From NCBI GenBank assembly GCA_026005175.1, contig BPKO01000005.1:186001-250000 (forward strand): a DNA stretch of 64,000 bases. Reading direction: 5' to 3'. The notes under the pieces were generated by a model. That model was not told the DNA's origin and searched no databases. It saw nothing but the letters and a program-made list of their open reading frames with translations. Every line of letters begins with the position of its first letter. The first letter of the stretch is position 1. Positions 8,399 through 16,585 of this stretch are shown here, piece after piece. This DNA is from Candidatus Tectimicrobiota bacterium (GTDB lineage: Bacteria > Tectomicrobia > Entotheonellia > Entotheonellales > Entotheonellaceae). The translations under genes and the position numbers were made by a program.

Positions 8399-9187
8399 GT
8401 GCCCCACATCGAGATCGTTGGCATCACGAAGGTCTACGAGCAGCCGGCGGCTCCCCCGATTGTCGCGCTCGATGGCGTCGACCTCACCGTCGAGCACGAT
8501 CAGTTCGTGAGCCTTGTGGGGCCAAGCGGCTGTGGAAAAAGCACGTTGCTGCACCTCGTCGGCGGCTTTATCTCTCCCAGCACCGGCGAGATTCGCATCG
8601 ATGGCCGTCCCGTCACCGGGCCAGGCCCGGACCGCGGCATCGTCTTCCAGAACTTTGCCCTGTTTCCGTGGCTTACGGTGCGCGGCAACGTCGAGTACGG
8701 CCTGGCCGAAAAGGGCATACCTCGTAGGGAAAGGCGAAAGGTTGCCCAGCACTTCATCGATATGGTCAAGCTGACCGGCTTTGAGGAGGTCTATCCGCAT
8801 CGCCTTTCGGGGGGCATGCAGCAGCGCGTCGCCCTGGCGCGCATGCTGGCTTGCGACCCGCAAATCCTGCTCATGGACGAGCCTTTCGGAGCCCTGGACG
8901 CTCAAACGCGGCTGATCCTGCAAGAGGAGCTCAAGGAGATCTGGCGCCAGGCTCGCAAAACCGTGCTCTTTGTCACGCACGACGTGCGTGAGGCGGTCTT
9001 CCTCTCCCAGCGAGTGGTGGTGATGACGGCCCGCCCCGGCCGGATCAAAGAAATCGTCGATACCGATTTGCCTGCGGATGCGCCGCGGCTGGCGGTGGAT
9101 GCCTTGGCCGAGGACATCTGGGCCACCCTGCGTGAGGAGGTCTTAAAGGCCGTTGTGCCGGGGGACAGGCGGGAGCAGGCGCCGTGA
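8399..9187 (+). CDS. ABC transporter ATP-binding protein (nitrate/sulfonate/taurine type)
   Basis: A 262-aa ATPase of the SsuB/TauB group. Walker A is GPSGCGKST, the signature LSGGMQQR, Walker B ILLMDEPFGALD, and the switch His lies in VTHDVREAV. The start is GTG at 8399, 5 bases after the preceding stop. The gene overlaps the first permease by 4 bases, so translation is probably coupled. Confidence 0.9.
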   Translation: MPHIEIVGITKVYEQPAAPPIVALDGVDLTVEHDQFVSLVGPSGCGKSTLLHLVGGFISPSTGEIRIDGRPVTGPGPDRGIVFQNFALFPWLTVRGNVEYGLAEKGIPRRERRKVAQHFIDMVKLTGFEEVYPHRLSGGMQQRVALARMLACDPQILLMDEPFGALDAQTRLILQEELKEIWRQARKTVLFVTHDVREAVFLSQRVVVMTARPGRIKEIVDTDLPADAPRLAVDALAEDIWATLREEVLKAVVPGDRREQAP

Positions 9188-9927
9188 CCACGATCCGTTT
9201 TTACCTGCCGCTTTTCCTCAGTCTGGTGGCATGGCAGGCGGCGGTGACGGCCGGCCTGGCGCCTGCGGAGATGGTGCCTGCGCCTCTGGCAGTGTTCGAG
9301 GGGCTGTGGCGGCTGCTGCGCGGCGGCGAGCTGCTGCGTCACGTTGGCGTGTCGATGTACCGCCAGCTGGCCGGATTCATGCTCGCCGCGGTGATAGGGA
9401 CTGCCTTGGGCATCGGCATGGCGCGCCTCGAAGGGGTCCGGCTTGTCTTTGAGCCGCTGCTCAAACTCCTTTACCCGCTGCCCAAATCGGCGCTCATCCC
9501 ACTGCTCATTTTATGGTTTGGGATCGGCCACAACTCGAAGATCTTTGCTATTTTTCTCGGCTGCCTCCTGCCGGTTGTCCTCAGCGTTTACAACGGCAGC
9601 CGTGGGATTCCTCGCTGGCTCGTGTGGTCGGCGCAGAGTCTGGGCACCCGCCCTTACCGCCTGCTGTGGAAGGTGTACTTCCCCGCCACGCTGCCTGACC
9701 TCCTGAGCGGCCTGCGCATTGGCCTGGCCCTGTCGTTTACCCTGCTGGTCAGCTCCGAATTCCTGATCGCCCGCGCGGGACTTGGCTTTCTCATTCAAAG
9801 TGTGGGAGAAATGGGAGACTACGCCGCCATGTTCGCCGCCATCCTCGTCGTCGCTCTGATCGGGTTTGCCGCCGATCGCCTCTTTGTCCGGCTCATGGCG
9901 CGCGCGCTGCGCTGGCAGGAGCCGTGA
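9184..9927 (+). CDS. ABC transporter permease (SsuC/TauC type), first
   Basis: A 247-aa membrane permease with a GTG start in a 4-base overlap with the ATPase. LYPLPKSALIPLLILWFGIGHNSKI is the conserved family helix and loop. The EAA-like segment is SAQSLGTRPYRLLWKVYFPA. About six hydrophobic segments are seen. Two different permeases in this operon suggest a heterodimeric channel. Confidence 0.9.
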   Translation: MTTIRFYLPLFLSLVAWQAAVTAGLAPAEMVPAPLAVFEGLWRLLRGGELLRHVGVSMYRQLAGFMLAAVIGTALGIGMARLEGVRLVFEPLLKLLYPLPKSALIPLLILWFGIGHNSKIFAIFLGCLLPVVLSVYNGSRGIPRWLVWSAQSLGTRPYRLLWKVYFPATLPDLLSGLRIGLALSFTLLVSSEFLIARAGLGFLIQSVGEMGDYAAMFAAILVVALIGFAADRLFVRLMARALRWQEP

Positions 9928-10721
9928 TGCACGCCACCCCTGTTCTCCGCCGTGCTCTCGGGCTCGGCGTGCTCAAACGCTGGGCCTCCGTCATCGCCCT
10001 GTTTGCGCTCTGGGAGGGTGTGTGCCGTGCGCGCCTCGTCGACCCGTTTCTCTTGCCCGCGCTCAGCGAGGTGCTGCGTCGCGGGGCAGGCGAGCTCTGG
10101 TCTGGTGAGCTGGTGGCCTTCACTGCCCTGACCCTTTACCGGACGCTGGCCGCCTTTGTCTTGGCTGGAGCCATCGGCATCGCGATAGGCGTCTCCATGT
10201 CGCTCTCTGCGCCGCTGCGCTGGTTTGGGGAACCGGTCGTTTCCTTTGCGTTTCCCATTCCCAAAATTGCCCTGATGCCGATCTTCGTTTTGTGGTTTGG
10301 CGTGTTCGACCTCTCCAAAATCGTCATGACCACGGTGGCCGCCGTGGTGACGGTGATCAGTGCCACCCATCTTGGCACGCGGCATATCGACAAGTACCTG
10401 CTGTGGTCGGCGCAAAGCCTGGGTACGCACCGCCGGGCCCTGTTCTGGAAAATCGTGATTCCGGCGGCACTACCCGCCATTTTGACCGGCTTGCAGATTG
10501 CCCTGCCCATGTGCCTCATCGTCTCCATCGTCACCGAAATGATCACCGGCGGGCGAGGACTTGGCGGCTACATGATTTACGCTTCGCGGTTTGCCGAATC
10601 TGATAAGGTGTTTCTCGGGATCTTTCTAACCGCGCTGATAGGCTACGTGCTAACCGAAGGGCTGGCCATGGCCCGCCGCCGGCTGCTGGCCTGGCATCCA
10701 GAGGAGACGGTCATGGTGTAG
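9924..10721 (+). CDS. ABC transporter permease (SsuC/TauC type), second
   Basis: A 265-aa paralogue of the preceding permease with FPIPKIALMPIFVLWFGV and the EAA-like SAQSLGTHRRALFWKIVIPA. GTG 9924 and ATG 9927 are adjacent possible starts, and the gene overlaps the first permease by 1-4 bases. The two permeases probably arose by duplication. Confidence 0.9.
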   Translation: MMHATPVLRRALGLGVLKRWASVIALFALWEGVCRARLVDPFLLPALSEVLRRGAGELWSGELVAFTALTLYRTLAAFVLAGAIGIAIGVSMSLSAPLRWFGEPVVSFAFPIPKIALMPIFVLWFGVFDLSKIVMTTVAAVVTVISATHLGTRHIDKYLLWSAQSLGTHRRALFWKIVIPAALPAILTGLQIALPMCLIVSIVTEMITGGRGLGGYMIYASRFAESDKVFLGIFLTALIGYVLTEGLAMARRRLLAWHPEETVMV

Positions 10722-10730
10722 CCCCCTGCC

Positions 10731-10759
10731 TTGTGTATGCCGGCCCCAGCGCGTATACT
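10731..10759 (+). promoter_or_regulatory. Promoter of the binding-protein gene
   Basis: TTGTGT at 10731-10736, 17 bases, TATACT at 10754-10759, 33 bases before the start of the solute-binding protein. As in the peptide ABC operon, the receptor gene has its own promoter. Confidence 0.6.
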
Positions 10760-10791
10760 GCCCATGACACCTAACTCAAGGGGAGCCTCCC

Positions 10792-11793
10792 ATGCACGGA
10801 CTGCGAAGCCTCACGGTGGCGGTGCTTGCGGTGGCGGGCCTGATGGCCGCTTTGCCGGCGCTGGCCCAGCCAAAGCTTCGGGTCGGCTACGTCGTGGTGC
10901 CGATCCAGCTCGGTCCGCTCATTTTTGCCAACGACAAGCTGACCGTACACAAAGGAAAAAGTTACACGGTGGAGTTCATTCACTTCCGCGGCAGCGCCCC
11001 GCAGCTCACGGCGCTGGTGGCTGGGGAGCTTGAGATTGCTGCCTTGGCGTTTTCCACCTTTGCCGCCGGTATCGTCAATGCACGCCAAGACCTCGTGGCG
11101 CTGGCCGATATCGCCCGCGACGGGCCCAGTTTTTCAACCGTTTACGGGGTACTGGCCGACTCGCCTATCCAGACGATTCCAGACCTCAAGGGCAAGGTAC
11201 TGGCAATCAACGCCAAGGGGGGAGCCGTCGACATGGCGGCGCGCATCGTGCTGTTGCAGCATGGCCTCAAACCCGGGCTGGACGTCACGTTCATCGAGGC
11301 GCAGTTCGGTGCCATGGAGGCGATGCTGCGCCAGAGAAAAACCGACGTGGCAACGTTTGTTGCCCCCTTCTGGGCGGCGGCTCAGAGAAAAGGCGGCATC
11401 CGGCCTCTCTTCTACCAGCGCGACGGACTAGGAACAACCCAGTTTCTGCTCTATGTGGCCAGACGCGAGTACGTGGCGCAGCATCGTCAGGTGCTGGTTG
11501 ACTGGCTGGAAGACTACGTGCGCGGGACCCGCTGGTTCCTCGATCCGGCCAACCGCGAGGAGGCGCTTGCCCTCACCGCGGCGTTTACCAAAAGGCCACC
11601 CAGCGCCTATGCCGACTGGGCGTTTCTCCCAGGCAAAGACTATTACCACGATCCCGATGGCCGCCTCGACCTCCAGGCCCTGCAGCGCAACATCGATGCG
11701 CTGCAGGAGCTGGGTATCCTGCGCCGTTCCTTCCCGGTGGCAGACCACACCGACGCCTCGCTGCTTGAGGCGGCCCTGGCACAGCTGCGCTAA
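10792..11793 (+). CDS. ABC transporter substrate-binding protein (NMT1/THI5/SsuA-like)
   Basis: Periplasmic receptor for the importer, 333 aa. A signal peptide ends near ALA-QPK. It is followed by LRVGYVVVPIQLGPLIFAND, a GELEIAALAFSTFAAG segment and IPDLKGKVLAINAKGG, all typical of NMT1/THI5-like or SsuA-like receptors. Family ligands include sulfonates, nitrate, pyrimidine precursors and aromatic compounds. I saw no TPP or other known riboswitch signature that would identify the ligand. Confidence 0.88.
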   Translation: MHGLRSLTVAVLAVAGLMAALPALAQPKLRVGYVVVPIQLGPLIFANDKLTVHKGKSYTVEFIHFRGSAPQLTALVAGELEIAALAFSTFAAGIVNARQDLVALADIARDGPSFSTVYGVLADSPIQTIPDLKGKVLAINAKGGAVDMAARIVLLQHGLKPGLDVTFIEAQFGAMEAMLRQRKTDVATFVAPFWAAAQRKGGIRPLFYQRDGLGTTQFLLYVARREYVAQHRQVLVDWLEDYVRGTRWFLDPANREEALALTAAFTKRPPSAYADWAFLPGKDYYHDPDGRLDLQALQRNIDALQELGILRRSFPVADHTDASLLEAALAQLR

Positions 11794-11813
11794 CCCTCTT
11801 GCGCCGCCAGCAG

Positions 11814-11875
11814 GCGAGCGGCGAGCCCCGGCATGACCCCCTCGCCGCCCGGAGGCGTCGCCGCTCGCTGCCGGG
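11814..11875 (+). repeat. Interlocked inverted repeats between importer and speE
   Basis: GCGAGCGGCGA (11814-11824) is complementary to TCGCCGCTCGC (11858-11868), and CCCGGCA (11827-11833) to TGCCGGG (11869-11875). The order A-B-A'-B' would give a pseudoknot in RNA. It lies in the 3' region of the binding-protein gene, upstream of the speE -10 box. There is no U-run, so a simple intrinsic terminator is unlikely. Confidence 0.5.
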
Positions 11876-11898
11876 ATGCACGCTGCGGCTTCCTCTTC

Positions 11899-11904
11899 TA
11901 TAAT
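11899..11904 (+). promoter_or_regulatory. -10 box of speE promoter
   Basis: A perfect TATAAT, 55 bases before the chosen speE start. No good -35 element is seen at the right distance. Confidence 0.45.
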
Positions 11905-11959
11905 AGAGGCAGCCCGCCAGCGCATACACGTCATCACGGCAGCAGAAGGAGCAAGGGCG

Positions 11960-12817
11960 ATGGCCGCAGCCGCTGAGCCCATCTGGTGGTACGAGCACGA
12001 CTTCTTTGTCGGCATCCGGCAGGGCCTCCAGGTGCGACTGCTGTACACGGAGAGGTCGCCGTACCAAAAGATCGAAGTCTACGAGCACGCCCTTCTGGGC
12101 CGTATCCTCGTGCTGGACGACATCTTGCAAACGACGCAGGCCGACGAGTTTGTCTACCACGAGATGCTCGCCCAGGTGCCCCTGCTTGGCCAGCGGGAGG
12201 CCCCGGTTTCGGTGCTCATCATCGGCGGCGGCGACGGCGGCGTCCTGCGCGAAGTGCTGCGCCACGCGTGGGTGCAGCGCGTGGTCATGGTGGAAATCGA
12301 CGAGCGCGTGGTGCGCGTGGCCGCCGAGTACTTGGGCATCAACGGCAACTACGACGACCCGCGCGTGGAGCTGCGCTTCGAAGACGGCAGCGCCTACGTG
12401 CGCTCAGCCGCCGCGCGCGCCCAGCCGTTTGATGCCGTGATCATTGACGCCACCGATCCCATCCTGGGACCAGGAGAAGCCCTCTTCTCACGCCAGTTCT
12501 TTGCCGACGTGCGCGCCTGCCTTGCCCCCGCCGGAGTGATGGTGCGGCACCTGGGCAACCCGGCTTATCAGCGGGAGATCTTCCGCACCGGGGTGCGGTG
12601 GGTGCACGAGGTGTTTGGCAGCGTGCAGGTCTACCGGGCGGCCATTCCGACTTATCTGGGCGGGGACATGGCGTTTGTGCTCAGCACCAACGACGGCCAT
12701 TCCTGCCAGGAGCCCCGCTTGGCGCTGCGCGGCCGCTACTACAACCACGCCGTGCACCGCGCCGCCTTTGTCCTGCCCACTTGGTGGCAAGAGGTGATGG
12801 AAGAAGCTCAGGCGTAA
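11960..12817 (+). CDS. speE: Spermidine (polyamine) synthase
   Basis: A 285-aa aminopropyltransferase that makes spermidine from putrescine and decarboxylated S-adenosylmethionine. WWYEHDFF near the start, SPYQKIEVYEH, RILVLDDILQTTQADEFVYHE, the nucleotide loop LIIGGGDGGVLREVLRH, and IIDATDPILGPGEALFS carry the substrate- and cofactor-binding residues, including the catalytic D of the DATDP segment. ATG 11960 was chosen for the AAGGAGCAAGGG region upstream; an earlier in-frame ATG at 11876 precedes the TATAAT box. A Memo-family gene follows after 15 bases. Confidence 0.92.
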   Translation: MAAAAEPIWWYEHDFFVGIRQGLQVRLLYTERSPYQKIEVYEHALLGRILVLDDILQTTQADEFVYHEMLAQVPLLGQREAPVSVLIIGGGDGGVLREVLRHAWVQRVVMVEIDERVVRVAAEYLGINGNYDDPRVELRFEDGSAYVRSAAARAQPFDAVIIDATDPILGPGEALFSRQFFADVRACLAPAGVMVRHLGNPAYQREIFRTGVRWVHEVFGSVQVYRAAIPTYLGGDMAFVLSTNDGHSCQEPRLALRGRYYNHAVHRAAFVLPTWWQEVMEEAQA

Positions 12818-12832
12818 AGGGAGCAACGTCCG

Positions 12833-14053
12833 ATGCCCCTTCCGGCCCTGCGACCCGTCGACGCTTTTCCCATTGAGCACCAGGGACAACAGCTGATCTG
12901 CCTGCGCGACGTGGAAGGCTACGTCGAGGAGCAGCTCGTCCTGACGCCGGCGGCGTTTTTTGTCGCCTGTCAGCTCGACGGACAGCACGACGTGGTCGAC
13001 ATCCAGTACGCCTACGCCCGCCAGTTCGGCGGACAGCTGCTTTACGCCGAAGAGGTGCTCAAAGTCGTACACCACCTCGATCAGGCCGGCTTTCTCTACA
13101 GCGAGCGCTTTGCTGCCTTGCGGCAGCGCGTGATTGAAGCCTTCCGGCAAGCCGAGACACGCCCGCCCTACCTGGCCGGGAAGTCCTACCCGGCACAGGC
13201 GAGTGAGCTGCGCGTGTTTCTCGACGCGTTCTTCCTGCGCCACGACGGCCCCGGCCGCCAACCCGTCCCTGGAAACGGCACCCCCTTGCGTGGCCTTGTC
13301 GCCCCGCACATCGACTTTCACCGCGGCGGCCATGCCTACGCCCACGGCTACTTGCGGCTGTTCCAGCAGGGCCCCCCAGAGGTGGTCTTTATTTTTGGCG
13401 TGGCCCACGCCGCACCGCCGGTGCCGTTTATCCTCACCCAAAAGCACTTTGCCACCCCCTTTGGCACGCTGGAGACGGCCCGGGAACTGGTCCACCACCT
13501 CGAGGCGGCCTGCGCCTGGGACCCCTATGCCTACGAAATCGTGCACCGCACCGAACACTCCATCGAGTTTCAGGCGGTGATGCTGGCGTATTTCTACGGC
13601 CCGGCGGTGCGCATCGTGCCCATTCTCTGCGGCGCCTTTGCCGCCGAAGTGCCGGTTGAACCGCAGGCCCTCCCCGAGGTGCAGGCCTTCCTTGCCGCCT
13701 GCCAGGAGCTGGTGGCAGGGGCAGGAAAGCGGGTAAGCGTCATCGCCGGCGCCGATCTCGCCCATGTGGGGCGGCGCTTTGGGGATGCCTTCGACATCGA
13801 CGCGCGCGTCGTGCGCGCAGTGGAAGCGCGGGACAGAGAAGACCTGCAGCACGTGACCGCTGCCGACGCTGAGGGCTTCTACCGCTCGGTAATGCGGGAC
13901 CAAAACCGCCGGCGGGTCTGCGGCCTGAACTGCATTTACGCGGCGCTCAAGGCCCTCGCCGGCAGTGTGGCCGGCGGCGAGCTGGTACACTACGACTACG
14001 CCCCCGACCCTGCGGGGGGCATCGTGTCGTTTGCCAACGTGGCCCTGGCGTGA
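12833..14053 (+). CDS. Memo-family protein (AmmeMemoRadiSam system B-like) with PqqD-like N-terminus
   Basis: A 406-aa protein. Residues from about 160 onward form the Memo fold (related to class III extradiol dioxygenases): VAPHIDFHRGGHAYAHGY, IFGVAHA, HRTEHSIEFQAVMLAYF and GADLAHVGRRFG hold the conserved His and Glu residues of the putative metal site. The first 110 residues, with YVEEQLVLTPAAFFVACQLDG, look like a PqqD-like or winged domain, also seen on bacterial members. The usual radical-SAM and AMMECR1 partners are not in the window. Function is unknown; here it follows speE closely and may share its transcript. Confidence 0.8.
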   Translation: MPLPALRPVDAFPIEHQGQQLICLRDVEGYVEEQLVLTPAAFFVACQLDGQHDVVDIQYAYARQFGGQLLYAEEVLKVVHHLDQAGFLYSERFAALRQRVIEAFRQAETRPPYLAGKSYPAQASELRVFLDAFFLRHDGPGRQPVPGNGTPLRGLVAPHIDFHRGGHAYAHGYLRLFQQGPPEVVFIFGVAHAAPPVPFILTQKHFATPFGTLETARELVHHLEAACAWDPYAYEIVHRTEHSIEFQAVMLAYFYGPAVRIVPILCGAFAAEVPVEPQALPEVQAFLAACQELVAGAGKRVSVIAGADLAHVGRRFGDAFDIDARVVRAVEARDREDLQHVTAADAEGFYRSVMRDQNRRRVCGLNCIYAALKALAGSVAGGELVHYDYAPDPAGGIVSFANVALA

Positions 14054-14056
14054 GCA

Positions 14057-14401
14057 CTAGGGCGTCTCGGCTTGCTTTTCCAGCCAGGCCACAAAGTGTG
14101 GCGGCGCCATGTAGCCCACGCCGGCGGCAGCCGCCGCCGTCCTGTCGTCGGGGGCGTCGCCGATGTGGACCACGGTGTCGTAGCGGGCTTTAAGCGATGC
14201 CAAGTCGCGCTTGTGAACGACAAAGTCGGGCTGCAGGCCGTGGGCCTGCCACTGCGATTGCTGCTCTTCGGGCGCCTGCCCTCCCGAGCCGCCAATGGCC
14301 CAGCCCAGCCGTCTGGCCTTGCGCAGGTGCTCGGGGGTAATCGGGCCAGCAGGAGTGCCCCACACCAGGGTGCCGTCGCGGTCAAAGGCCAGCGCGTTCA
14401 T
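14057..14401 (-). CDS. Small HAD-superfamily phosphatase-like protein
   Basis: A 114-aa protein starting MNALAFDRDGTLVWG. DRDGT is the HAD nucleophile motif DxDGT/V. IGDAPDDRTAAAAAGVGYM is motif III/IV with the metal-binding Asp residues. It lacks a large cap domain and is shorter than most HAD enzymes. The start follows GGAGGGAAGCG. It converges on the Memo gene with a 3-base gap. Substrate unknown. Confidence 0.78.
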   Translation of the reverse strand: MNALAFDRDGTLVWGTPAGPITPEHLRKARRLGWAIGGSGGQAPEEQQSQWQAHGLQPDFVVHKRDLASLKARYDTVVHIGDAPDDRTAAAAAGVGYMAPPHFVAWLEKQAETP

Positions 14402-14444
14402 CGCTTCCCTCCTGCACGGCGTGCCGCACGAGCACGCCGCGGCG

Positions 14445-14474
14445 TTGACTGCCAAGGCAAGTTCTCAGTATACT
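14445..14474 (+). promoter_or_regulatory. Promoter of tRNA-His
   Basis: TTGACT at 14445-14450, 18-base spacer, TATACT at 14469-14474, ending 11 bases before the tRNA. A typical distance for a tRNA promoter. Confidence 0.65.
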
Positions 14475-14485
14475 CAAGCCATCGG

Positions 14486-14560
14486 GGGTGAGCGTAGCTC
14501 AGCGGCAGAGCGCTGGACTGTGGCTCCAGTGGTCATGGGTTCAAATCCCATCGCTCACCC
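14486..14560 (+). tRNA. tRNA-His(GTG)
   Basis: A cloverleaf with the extra G at position -1 opposite discriminator C, as in bacterial tRNA-His. Acceptor GGTGAGC/GCTCACC, D-stem GCTC/GAGC, anticodon stem CTGGA/TCCAG around CTGTGGC (anticodon GTG), T-loop TTCAAAT. CCA is not encoded. The 3' end overlaps the stop-codon end of the opposite-strand quinone reductase gene by 6 bases. Confidence 0.95.
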
Positions 14561-15604
14561 TGCCCCGCTTGCTTGCGCCTCGCTTCCTGCCACCGTAAGC
14601 ACCACCTTGCCCAGGTTACGCCGCTCGTGCAGGTAGCGGTGTGCGGCCGCTGCCTCGGCGAGGGGGAAAGTCTGCGCGATCACCGGCCGCAGCCTCCCTT
14701 CGGCCGCCCACGCCAGCAGGGTTTCAAGGGCTGGCCGCAGCCGCTGCTGCGCCTCCCACAGGTGGCCGAGGTGGACGCCGATCACGGCGCGGTTGTCTTG
14801 CATCAGGCGCAGGGGGTGAAAGCGGGGCAGGCGCAGGAGCTGCCAGGCCACCGAAAGGAGGCGCCGCCGCGGCCCGCCGCTCAGGCGCGACATGCCAAAC
14901 AACACCAGGCGCCCCAGCGGGGCCAGCAGGCGGTAGCTCTGGGCAAAGGAGCGCCCGCCCAGCGGGTCGAGAACCAGGTCGAGGCCGCGGCCCTGGGTAA
15001 GGCGCCGGATCGCCGCAGGGACGTCCTCGCGGCGGTAGTCGATCAGATGCTCGACGCCCTGCTGGCGCAAGAACTCGTGCTTGCCCGCCGAGGCGGTGCC
15101 GTAGATCTCGGCTTGCTGCAAGCGGCACAGCTGCACCGCCGCCAGGCCCACGCCGCCGCCGGCGTTGTGAATGAGCACCCGCTCTCCGGGCTGCAGGTGG
15201 CCGCAGAGGTGCACCAGCACGTAAGCGGTCAGGTAATTCACCGGCAAGGCAGCGGCGGTGGGAAAATCCAGGGAAGAAGGCAGGGGAAACACCTGCGCCG
15301 CCGGCACCACCACTTTTTCGGCATAGCCGCCAAAGCGCGTCAGGGCCACGACGCGCTGGCCCACCCTGAACCCCGTGACGTCTGGCGCCACGGCTTCCAC
15401 GGTGCCGGCCACTTCGTAGCCCACCACCACCGGCGGCTTGGGGCAGTCAGGGTACAGCCCCTGCCGTGCCAGGAGGTCGGCAAAGTTGACGCCGCTGGCC
15501 CGCACGGCAATGCGCACCGTGCCCGCTTGCAGGGCAGGCTCGGGAACCTCCTCGAGGCGCAGGACCTCGGGCGGCCCGTAGCGGGGGATGCACACCTGCC
15601 GCAT
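14555..15604 (-). CDS. Zinc-less quinone oxidoreductase (MDR family)
   Basis: A 349-aa medium-chain reductase. GVNFADLLARQGLYP, VVGYEVAGTVEAVAPDV and RVVALTRFGGYAE match quinone oxidoreductase-type MDR proteins without the structural-zinc Cys cluster. The NADPH loop is LIHNAGGGVGLAAVQL, and DLVLDPLGGRSFAQSYRLLAPLGRLVLFG follows. It uses NAD(P)H to reduce quinones or enones; the true substrate is unknown. Its stop lies inside the tRNA-His acceptor region on the other strand. The PAC2 gene ends 11 bases upstream, so the two are probably co-transcribed. Confidence 0.88.
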   Translation of the reverse strand: MRQVCIPRYGPPEVLRLEEVPEPALQAGTVRIAVRASGVNFADLLARQGLYPDCPKPPVVVGYEVAGTVEAVAPDVTGFRVGQRVVALTRFGGYAEKVVVPAAQVFPLPSSLDFPTAAALPVNYLTAYVLVHLCGHLQPGERVLIHNAGGGVGLAAVQLCRLQQAEIYGTASAGKHEFLRQQGVEHLIDYRREDVPAAIRRLTQGRGLDLVLDPLGGRSFAQSYRLLAPLGRLVLFGMSRLSGGPRRRLLSVAWQLLRLPRFHPLRLMQDNRAVIGVHLGHLWEAQQRLRPALETLLAWAAEGRLRPVIAQTFPLAEAAAAHRYLHERRNLGKVVLTVAGSEAQASGAG

Positions 15605-15615
15605 GGCGCGGCGGC

Positions 15616-16497
15616 TCAGTCCTCGTTGCGCTCGCGCCGCTGCTCGCGCAAGAAGCGCTCCAGCTCGCGCGCCAGCTCCTCGCCGCTGGGCAAGGCGTCG
15701 ATGGCCTCTTCCTGGGGCTCCTCCTCCTCGGCGTCGCGCTCTTCCAGGCGCCGCACGTACTCGGCAATCTTGGGATCGGCGGCGAGGGCGGCAGCCACGC
15801 GCTGGTCGAAGTCCTGCGCCGCACGCTCCAGCTCGCTGAGGTCGGTGGTAAAGTCGAGCAACGTCAGCACCCGGCGCACCAGCGCCAGCGCCGCTTTGAC
15901 GTTGGGCGAAGCGGCGATGTAGTGCGGCACGTTGGCCCAGATGCTGATGGCCGGCAGGCCGCGGCGGCGACAGGTATCGTGCAGCACGCCAACGATCCCC
16001 GTGGGGCCCTCGTAGCGCGACACCGACAGCCGCAGCCGCCGCGCCAGCGCCGGGTCGCTCGCCGAGCCCGTCAGCCGCACCGGGCGCGAGTATGCGACGT
16101 CGGCCAGCAAGGCCCCCAGCGTGACCACCAGCTCGACTTTGCACTGCTGCACGACGTGCAAGATGGCTTCGGTATAGGCCCGCCAGCGCAGATGCGGCTC
16201 CACCCCCAGGCCGATGATCACGTCCTGTGCCAGCTCAGGATGGCGGGCATAAGCGAACTCGTTAGATGGCCAGATAATTTCGCGCTCGCCCCGGTTCCAG
16301 CGCAGCTGCGGGCGCTGCTCAACAAAGTTGTAAAACAGCTCTGGGTCGATGCTGGCAAACTTCTGGGCTGCCAGCCGCTGCGTCAAAAAGCGAGCAGCAA
16401 AAGTGGCGGCACTGCCGGCATCGTTCCAGCCAGCAAAAGCAAGAAGCAAAATAGGACGGCGCAGCGTAGGAAGCATGCTAAACGAGAGGACGTCCAT
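15616..16497 (-). CDS. PAC2-family protein (proteasome assembly chaperone-like)
   Basis: A 293-aa PAC2 protein. RRPILLLAFAGWNDAGSAA and FVEQRPQLRWNRGEREIIWP are the family's signature regions, and VVTLGALLADVAYSRPVRLT and YEGPTGIVGVLHDTCRRRG follow. The C-terminus is a highly charged, Glu-rich helix likely to form a coiled coil. The ATG at 16497 follows GGAAGGAG. PAC2 proteins assist proteasome assembly in eukaryotes; the bacterial role is not established. No Pup or proteasome gene is in the window. Confidence 0.85.
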   Translation of the reverse strand: MDVLSFSMLPTLRRPILLLAFAGWNDAGSAATFAARFLTQRLAAQKFASIDPELFYNFVEQRPQLRWNRGEREIIWPSNEFAYARHPELAQDVIIGLGVEPHLRWRAYTEAILHVVQQCKVELVVTLGALLADVAYSRPVRLTGSASDPALARRLRLSVSRYEGPTGIVGVLHDTCRRRGLPAISIWANVPHYIAASPNVKAALALVRRVLTLLDFTTDLSELERAAQDFDQRVAAALAADPKIAEYVRRLEERDAEEEEPQEEAIDALPSGEELARELERFLREQRRERNED

Positions 16498-16534
16498 CGC
16501 GGACTCCTTCCACCACAGACCACAGGAGACGTCT

Positions 16535-16570
16535 AGAGCGTGGCCAGCAGCGCCGCTGGCCACGGGCTCT
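16535..16570. repeat. Strong inverted repeat in the PAC2 leader
   Basis: CGTGGCCAGC (16539-16548) pairs with GCTGGCCACG (16555-16564) across a 6-base loop, and AGAG/CTCT (16535-16538/16567-16570) extend it. It lies between the ramB terminator and the PAC2 start. No U-run follows on either strand. It could be a leader hairpin or a protein site. Confidence 0.5.
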
Positions 16571-16585
16571 GGGGCAAGTTGTAGC

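Noticed and set aside
12488-13990. A 500-codon minus-strand frame across speE and the Memo gene
   Set aside because: Antisense shadow; both plus-strand genes have conserved motifs and start sites.
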